Positions 24,415 through 28,622 of a DNA stretch of 28,622 nucleotides are shown piece by piece. This DNA comes from CAZPMC01 sp964587755. Its GTDB lineage: Bacteria > Bacillota > Clostridia > Acetivibrionales > DTU013. A program made the position numbers and the translations under genes. The notes beneath the pieces were generated by a model. That model was not told where the DNA came from, made no database searches, and saw nothing but the letters and a program-made list of their open reading frames with translations. The stretch is from assembly GCA_964587755.1 (NCBI GenBank), contig CAZPMC010000029.1:1-28622 (forward strand), written 5' to 3'. The stretch's first letter is position 1; every line of letters starts with the position of its first letter.

Positions 24415-25590
24415 TCAACTGTCAGGAATATAATCATGGTCAACAGTGATTACACAGTAATATTTTTCATCAATTTCGCCAACTTTATCAGATATTATTT
24501 CAACCAACTCGTCGTCAGTCCATTTAAAACCGAAAGGAGCAACAACATCAAAAATCAATGTTGCGTGACTAACATTCCATACCACCCTGAAATCATGAAT
24601 AGAGATTTCAGGTGAAATATCATTAATAATCTTCTGCACTTTGGCATTTAATTTATTTGTTTTTTCATCATCAAAAACAACTGGATCAAGATGGATTACA
24701 AGGTGAATACCCATATCCCTTAAAAAATCCCGTTCAATATTGTCAATAATGTCGTGGCTTATCATCATGTCCTGCTGCGCACTAACTTCACAATGGACAG
24801 AAGCGAAACACTTGGAAACTCCGTAGTTGTGCACTGTCAAGTCGTGCAAGCCCAATATTCCCTCATAGCTGAGTATTTTTTTATAAATCTCATCAACAAG
24901 CTTCTTTGTCGGAGCCATTCCAAGCAGCGGGCTTATTGTTTCATTTACCAGTTTAATACCCGAAATAACTATAAATACAGCTACAGCAGCGCCCATATAA
25001 CCGTCAAGATTGATATTTGTCATCTTAGTTATAACGGCAGCGATAAGCACCGCTGCAGATGCTATACAATCGTTTCTGCTGTCGGCAGCTGCCGTTTTAA
25101 GAGTCACAGAATCAATAATTAATCCTATTTTTCGATAAAACAAGCATTGCCATAGCTTTATTAATATAGCAATAAATAAAATTACAATCGAAATAATTGA
25201 AAAATCAGCCTGATGCTGGGCAATTATTTTTTTAACAGAGCTTTGAAACAACTGTAAACCTAAAAAAATTATTACGAAGGATACGATAAGCCCTGAAATG
25301 TACTCCATACGCGCATGGCCATATGGATGCTTAGCATCTGCCGGTTTTTTAGACAGTTTAAAACCTATCAGTGTTATAAGAGAAGATCCGGAATCGGATA
25401 AATTGTTCACGGCGTCTGCAGTAATAGCAATACTTTTAAAAAGTATACCGGCAATTATCTTTATAACAAACAGCAAAAAATTTGAAACAATTCCAACTGC
25501 ACCTGCAAATTGACCATAGTGCTCACGAATATGGGGATTCCCCATATTCGTGTCTTCTTTGATAAAAAGCTTAATAAGCAGATTAGTCAA
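24415..25590 (-). CDS. Cation diffusion facilitator family exporter, probably Mn2+-type
   Basis: This 391-residue membrane protein has about six helices and a long cytoplasmic C-terminal domain. The transport-site residues can be read directly: N62 and D66 in helix 2 (VNNLSD) and D170 and D174 in helix 5 (ADSRND). The N-D-D-D set is typical of manganese exporters of the MntE/MneP-MneS branch, whereas zinc exporters carry a His in helix 5. The start is TTG, seven bases after GGAGG. The N terminus (LLIKLFIKEDTN-x-x-NPHIREHYG) is also like that branch. The C-terminal region is longer than usual and seems to hold two copies of the metallochaperone-like fold (inference). It lies 33 bases after the fusion gene and is probably transcribed with it from the T-box leader. 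Confidence 0.9.
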   Translation of the reverse strand: MTNLLIKLFIKEDTNMGNPHIREHYGQFAGAVGIVSNFLLFVIKIIAGILFKSIAITADAVNNLSDSGSSLITLIGFKLSKKPADAKHPYGHARMEYISGLIVSFVIIFLGLQLFQSSVKKIIAQHQADFSIISIVILFIAILIKLWQCLFYRKIGLIIDSVTLKTAAADSRNDCIASAAVLIAAVITKMTNINLDGYMGAAVAVFIVISGIKLVNETISPLLGMAPTKKLVDEIYKKILSYEGILGLHDLTVHNYGVSKCFASVHCEVSAQQDMMISHDIIDNIERDFLRDMGIHLVIHLDPVVFDDEKTNKLNAKVQKIINDISPEISIHDFRVVWNVSHATLIFDVVAPFGFKWTDDELVEIISDKVGEIDEKYYCVITVDHDYIPDS

Positions 25591-25623
25591 TTCGGTGCCT
25601 CCTATAGCAATCCGTGAGAGTTA

Positions 25624-28155
25624 TTAAGCTGTAACTATGCTGTTATCCTTCTGAAGCTGAAGCTTTTCAACCGCTTGCTCACGCATTTTATATTTCAAAA
25701 TCTTTCCTGCGGCGTTCATTGGGAATTCTGTCACAAAATCAATGTATTTAGGTGTTTTGTGCTTTGCAAGATGAGAGCGGATATATTCCTTCAGCTCGTC
25801 ATCCGTCAGGCTTTCACCTTCCTTTAGTATAACACATGCCATTATCTCTTCCCCGTATTGTTTGTCGGGCACACCTATTACCTGGACATCCCGCACTTTC
25901 GGATGAGTATATATGAAATCCTCTATCTCCTTGGGATATATATTTTCTCCACCGCGGATAATCATGTCCTTTATTCTGCCGGTAATCTTAAAGTAGCCGT
26001 TCTCATCACACCTTGCCAGATCTCCGGTATGAAGCCAACCGTCCTCATCAATGGCAGCCGCTGTCGCTTCAGGCATCTTGTAATAGCCCTTCATTATATT
26101 GTAGCCCCGTGCTACAAATTCCCCGTCGGTATTGGGCGGAAGCTCTTTATTTGTCTCGGGGTCTACTATCTTACACTCAACTCCAGGCAATGCACGCCCT
26201 ACAGTATTGACTCTCAGCTCAACTGAATCATCCACTCGGCTTTGAGTACATCCGGGTGAAGATTCTGTCTGGCCAAAGACTATGGTAATTTCCTTCATGT
26301 TCATTTTGTCCACAACATCCTGCATTACCTTTACAGGACAAGGGCTTCCTGCCATTATTCCTGTTCTCATATGTGAAAAATCAGTCTTTGCAAAATCCTC
26401 ATGCTCAAGCATGGCAATAAACATTGTGGGTACCCCGTTTACTGCTGTAATTTTCTCTTTGTTGATACATTCCAGTGACAGCTTCGGAGAAAAATAAGGC
26501 AGAGGTGACATAGTAGCACCATGGGTCATACATGCAGTCATGGAAAGCACCATTCCGAAGCAGTGGAACATTGGAACATGAATCAGGAACCGGTCTGCAG
26601 TTGACAGATCCATACAGTCTCCGATGCATTTACCGTTATTCACCACATTGTAGTGTGTAAGCATAACGCCCTTAGGGAATCCCGTTGTCCCCGATGTATA
26701 CTGCATATTGCAGACATCATGCTTGTTGATTGCCATTGCTCTTCGATACACCTCTTCAACAGGGACATTGTCTGCCAAAGCCATTGCCTCATCCCATGTA
26801 ATACAACCCTTTTGCTTAGATTCAACAGTAATAATATTACGAAGGAATGGGAGGCGTTTGATATGCAACGGTTTTCTCCCCTCCACTGTCTCAAGCTCCG
26901 GGCAGAGTTCCTTTATAATGCTTATATAATCAGAATCCTTATAGCCGTCTATCATAACCAGGGTATGGGTATCCGACTGTCTAAGCAAATATTCTGCCTC
27001 ATATATCTTATATGCAGTATTAACTGTAACAAGTACAGCACCAATTTTTGTGGTAGCCCAGAAGGTTATAAACCACTGGGGGACATTGGTCGCCCATATA
27101 GCCACATGGTCTCCCGGTCTGACTCCTAAAGCAATCAGTGCTCTTGCAAAAGTGTCAACATCGTCTCTAAACTCGGAGTAAGTCCTTGTATAATCCAAGG
27201 TAGTATAACGGAATGCATATTGATTTGGGAATTCCTCTACAACCTTGTCAAGCACTTGGGGAAATGTCAGGTCTATTAATTTGTCCTTCTCCCAAATATA
27301 CTTACCGGTTTTAGCTTTATTATCATACAGACGCCCTCTGGATACGCCCTTTTCCAAATACCGGCTCATATAATTTGCAAAATTGGGGAAAACGACTCCT
27401 GCATCATCCAGGTCTGCCGCCCATCTTTTAACCCATTCAAGGGATACATAGCCTTCATAATTTATTGATCTGAGGGCTTGCATCATTTCATCTATGGGCA
27501 GATCTCCCTCGCCCATCATTTTATATGTAACACAACCGTCCTCCATAACGGAATCTTTAATGTGTACATATTTGATAAATGCTCCGAGATTTTGAACGGT
27601 TTTACCCGGCGTCTCACCCGCAAATCTATAAGGATGATGGACATCCCACAGTGCAGCCACCGAATCACTTGCCGCATTCTCAAGCAGTGTGCAAAGGCGC
27701 TTTGTATCGGCATATACACCGTTAGTCTCCACCAGTAGCGTTACTCCCTTTTCTTCAGCAATCGGTATGAGCCTTCTAAGTGCTGCAAGAACAACTTCAT
27801 CGTCAACCTCACCCTCAGGATATGGCTCTCGGTCTGCAAGTACCCTTATATATGGAGTCCCAAGTTTTTCAGCTAATTCAATATACTGAACTATTTCGCT
27901 ATATGTCTGATCTGAATTTTCTGCAAACTTTAAACAACTACCTGATGAAAGGCATGGAATTTCAAGATGAAGCTCCGACAGCTTCTTCTTTGTCTGTGGA
28001 AGCTGTTCTTCGGTAAATGGCTGCGCCTTTACTGCAAAAATGTCATTGCCTAATCCTCTTATTTCGATGCCGTCAAATCCAAAATCCTTTGCCATGGAAT
28101 AGATGTCTGACCAGCTAAAATCAGGGCATCCAAGTGTAGAAAATGCAATCTTCAT
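25624..28155 (-). CDS. Sugar-isomerase-like TIM barrel fused to acyl-CoA synthetase (AMP-binding) protein
   Basis: This 843-residue protein has two enzyme domains. I start it at ATG 28155, nine bases after GGAGG; an upstream in-frame extension would run through the leader terminator. Residues 1-270 are an AP-endonuclease-2/xylose-isomerase-like TIM barrel with a likely metal set E143 (LVETN), D171 (WDVHHP), H198 (VHIKD) and E239 (SLEW), resembling IolE/Hyi-type isomerases. Residues about 290-843 are a complete ANL-family adenylating enzyme: YTSGTTGFPKG (from 486), GQTESSPG, GWLHTGDLARCDENGYFKITGRIKDMIIRGGENIYPKEIE and the C-terminal catalytic lysine region NAAGKILKYKMRE. It most resembles medium-chain acyl-CoA synthetases. 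No stop or ribosome binding site separates the domains. The joint reaction is unknown. A T-box riboswitch controls it. Confidence 0.9.
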   Translation of the reverse strand: MKIAFSTLGCPDFSWSDIYSMAKDFGFDGIEIRGLGNDIFAVKAQPFTEEQLPQTKKKLSELHLEIPCLSSGSCLKFAENSDQTYSEIVQYIELAEKLGTPYIRVLADREPYPEGEVDDEVVLAALRRLIPIAEEKGVTLLVETNGVYADTKRLCTLLENAASDSVAALWDVHHPYRFAGETPGKTVQNLGAFIKYVHIKDSVMEDGCVTYKMMGEGDLPIDEMMQALRSINYEGYVSLEWVKRWAADLDDAGVVFPNFANYMSRYLEKGVSRGRLYDNKAKTGKYIWEKDKLIDLTFPQVLDKVVEEFPNQYAFRYTTLDYTRTYSEFRDDVDTFARALIALGVRPGDHVAIWATNVPQWFITFWATTKIGAVLVTVNTAYKIYEAEYLLRQSDTHTLVMIDGYKDSDYISIIKELCPELETVEGRKPLHIKRLPFLRNIITVESKQKGCITWDEAMALADNVPVEEVYRRAMAINKHDVCNMQYTSGTTGFPKGVMLTHYNVVNNGKCIGDCMDLSTADRFLIHVPMFHCFGMVLSMTACMTHGATMSPLPYFSPKLSLECINKEKITAVNGVPTMFIAMLEHEDFAKTDFSHMRTGIMAGSPCPVKVMQDVVDKMNMKEITIVFGQTESSPGCTQSRVDDSVELRVNTVGRALPGVECKIVDPETNKELPPNTDGEFVARGYNIMKGYYKMPEATAAAIDEDGWLHTGDLARCDENGYFKITGRIKDMIIRGGENIYPKEIEDFIYTHPKVRDVQVIGVPDKQYGEEIMACVILKEGESLTDDELKEYIRSHLAKHKTPKYIDFVTEFPMNAAGKILKYKMREQAVEKLQLQKDNSIVTA

Positions 28156-28207
28156 TACAAAATACCTCCAAAAAATCTTGTTAATAATATTAATAGTAAA
28201 ATAGGTA

Positions 28208-28518
28208 TAAAAAAAACCTTCGTCTATAGCATTTCTGCCAGAGACGAAAGCATTATCACTTCCGCGGTACCACTCTTTTTGGTATGTATATATCATACCC
28301 TCTCAAAGCATCAATCTAAAAGATAATGCTGTCTCATGATAACGGTGAGAAATCCGTTCGAACCTACTTGCACGGCAATAATTTAATATGTACCTGCTTT
28401 CAGCTGACTGCTCTGGGGCGAGTTCGCACTCTGCTTAATGTACTGTTTTGCACCCACCAACAGCTCTCTAAAACATCTACGGCAGCGCTTTTTCCCCTTC
28501 AACGCATTTGACCATTTT
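28208..28518 (-). ncRNA. T-box riboswitch leader, specifier read as CUC (Leu)
   Basis: The conserved T-box sequence AGAGTGGTACCGCGG lies at 28276-28262. Stem I can be folded: GGGG (28497-28494) pairs with CCCC (28418-28415) and GCG-CUGC with GCAG-AG-UGC. They enclose a specifier loop GAACUCG, in which CUC (28422-28420) is followed by a purine as expected. The AG-bulge (AGAGAG) and a GGUGGGUGCAA distal loop follow the T-box plan. AGUAGG...CCGUUA matches the stem II region. Two stem III-type hairpins precede the T-box. An intrinsic terminator ends the leader. T-boxes bind uncharged tRNA and allow read-through during amino-acid shortage. The leucine call depends on my hand fold. Confidence 0.9.
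28209..28250 (-). terminator. T-box intrinsic terminator
   Basis: CTTTCGTCT pairs with AGACGAAGG (9 bp, one G-U) and is followed by eight T. It sits 27 bases downstream of the T-box, 54 bases before the start of the regulated gene. Confidence 0.88.
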
Positions 28519-28524
28519 TATGAT

Positions 28525-28553
28525 ATGCTATCAAATTAGTTTTCCCTTGTCAA
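28525..28553 (-). promoter_or_regulatory. Promoter of the T-box transcript
   Basis: On the minus strand a perfect TTGACA (28553-28548) is followed after 17 bases by TAGCAT (28530-28525). Transcription would start near 28518, just ahead of the T-box stem I. Confidence 0.6.
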
Positions 28554-28580
28554 GTGTGTTTAAGGCCGGGTGTGTTTATT

Positions 28581-28622
28581 CTGCGATAATGTCACCTTAT
28601 AATATTTCAGCGAAAATGTCAC
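28581..28622 (-). repeat. Outward-facing terminal repeats of an IS21-like element (element body off the right edge)
   Basis: On the minus strand GTGACATTTTCGCTGAAATATT (28622-28601) is followed by a second unit, GGTGACATTATCGCAG (28596-28581). These are the same units, inverted, as at the left end of the window. Only the element's terminal region is visible. Confidence 0.5.

Noticed and set aside
26653..27129. 158-codon plus-strand open frame opposite the acyl-CoA synthetase domain
   Set aside because: It is a shadow of the conserved AMP-binding frame, with no domain and no start signal.
28156..28296. In-frame 47-residue extension of the fusion protein
   Set aside because: It runs through the T-box terminator and T-box sequence, while ATG 28155 has an ideal GGAGG.
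1..28622. tRNA, rRNA or prophage genes
   Set aside because: No cloverleaf, rRNA segment, integrase or phage structural gene was seen on either strand.

Overview
The window looks like a chromosomal piece of an anaerobic, spore-forming member of the Clostridia. The evidence is AT-rich DNA, strong GGAGG ribosome binding sites, many TTG/GTG starts, an SLH-anchored envelope protein, a YhcN/YlaJ-type sporulation lipoprotein, DUF2935, a T-box riboswitch, and a spermidine pathway running through carboxyspermidine. A 10-base N block and a one-base homopolymer-type frameshift, both in speA, point to a draft assembly. Both window ends carry the same outward-facing repeated sequence, resembling the multiple terminal repeats of an IS21-type element, so the contig probably stops at IS copies.

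Layout. 1-3073: repeat end, then a secreted GHL10 glycosidase-like/N-acetylmuramoyl-L-alanine amidase fusion (+). 3074-4495: repeat hairpin, a DUF2935 gene (-), and a cluster of GAACCGTCCCC repeats. 4495-6186: secreted phosphodiester glycosidase with SLH repeats (+). 6173-8156: a lipoprotein of unknown function followed by a YaiI/YqxD-family gene (-). 8157-8416: degenerate tandem repeats. 8417-9872: rhodanese lipoprotein overlapping a D-2-hydroxyacid dehydrogenase (-). 10078-11268: CofE-like ligase (+). 11297-16629: a six-gene minus-strand run of carboxyspermidine dehydrogenase, carboxy(nor)spermidine decarboxylase nspC, sfsA, a lytic transglycosylase-like gene, a PAP2 phosphatase and a LysR regulator, led by a clear promoter. 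16630-16931: a MITE-like repeat reaching into the end of an MFS gene. 16874-21394: MFS transporter, Ca2+-type P-ATPase and mntP (-). 21540-24320: YhcN-like lipoprotein and speA (-). 24415-28155: Mn-type CDF exporter and a TIM-barrel/acyl-CoA synthetase fusion (-), behind a T-box leader (28208-28518).

How the genes work together. SpeA makes agmatine from arginine. The carboxyspermidine dehydrogenase and decarboxylase then convert putrescine to spermidine, but the agmatine-to-putrescine step is not in the window. MntP, the CDF protein and the P-type ATPase form a divalent cation (Mn/Ca) export theme. The amidase, SLH glycosidase, transglycosylase and PAP2 enzymes act on the cell envelope.

Most notable: (1) a complete T-box riboswitch, whose specifier I read as CUC (leucine), in front of a sugar-isomerase-like/acyl-CoA-synthetase fusion rather than a usual amino-acid gene; and (2) a dispersed GGGGACGGTTCTT repeat present about twelve times. 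Five of those copies lie inside three protein-coding genes, always in the coding-strand orientation and read in only two frames (GTVL or RDGS).
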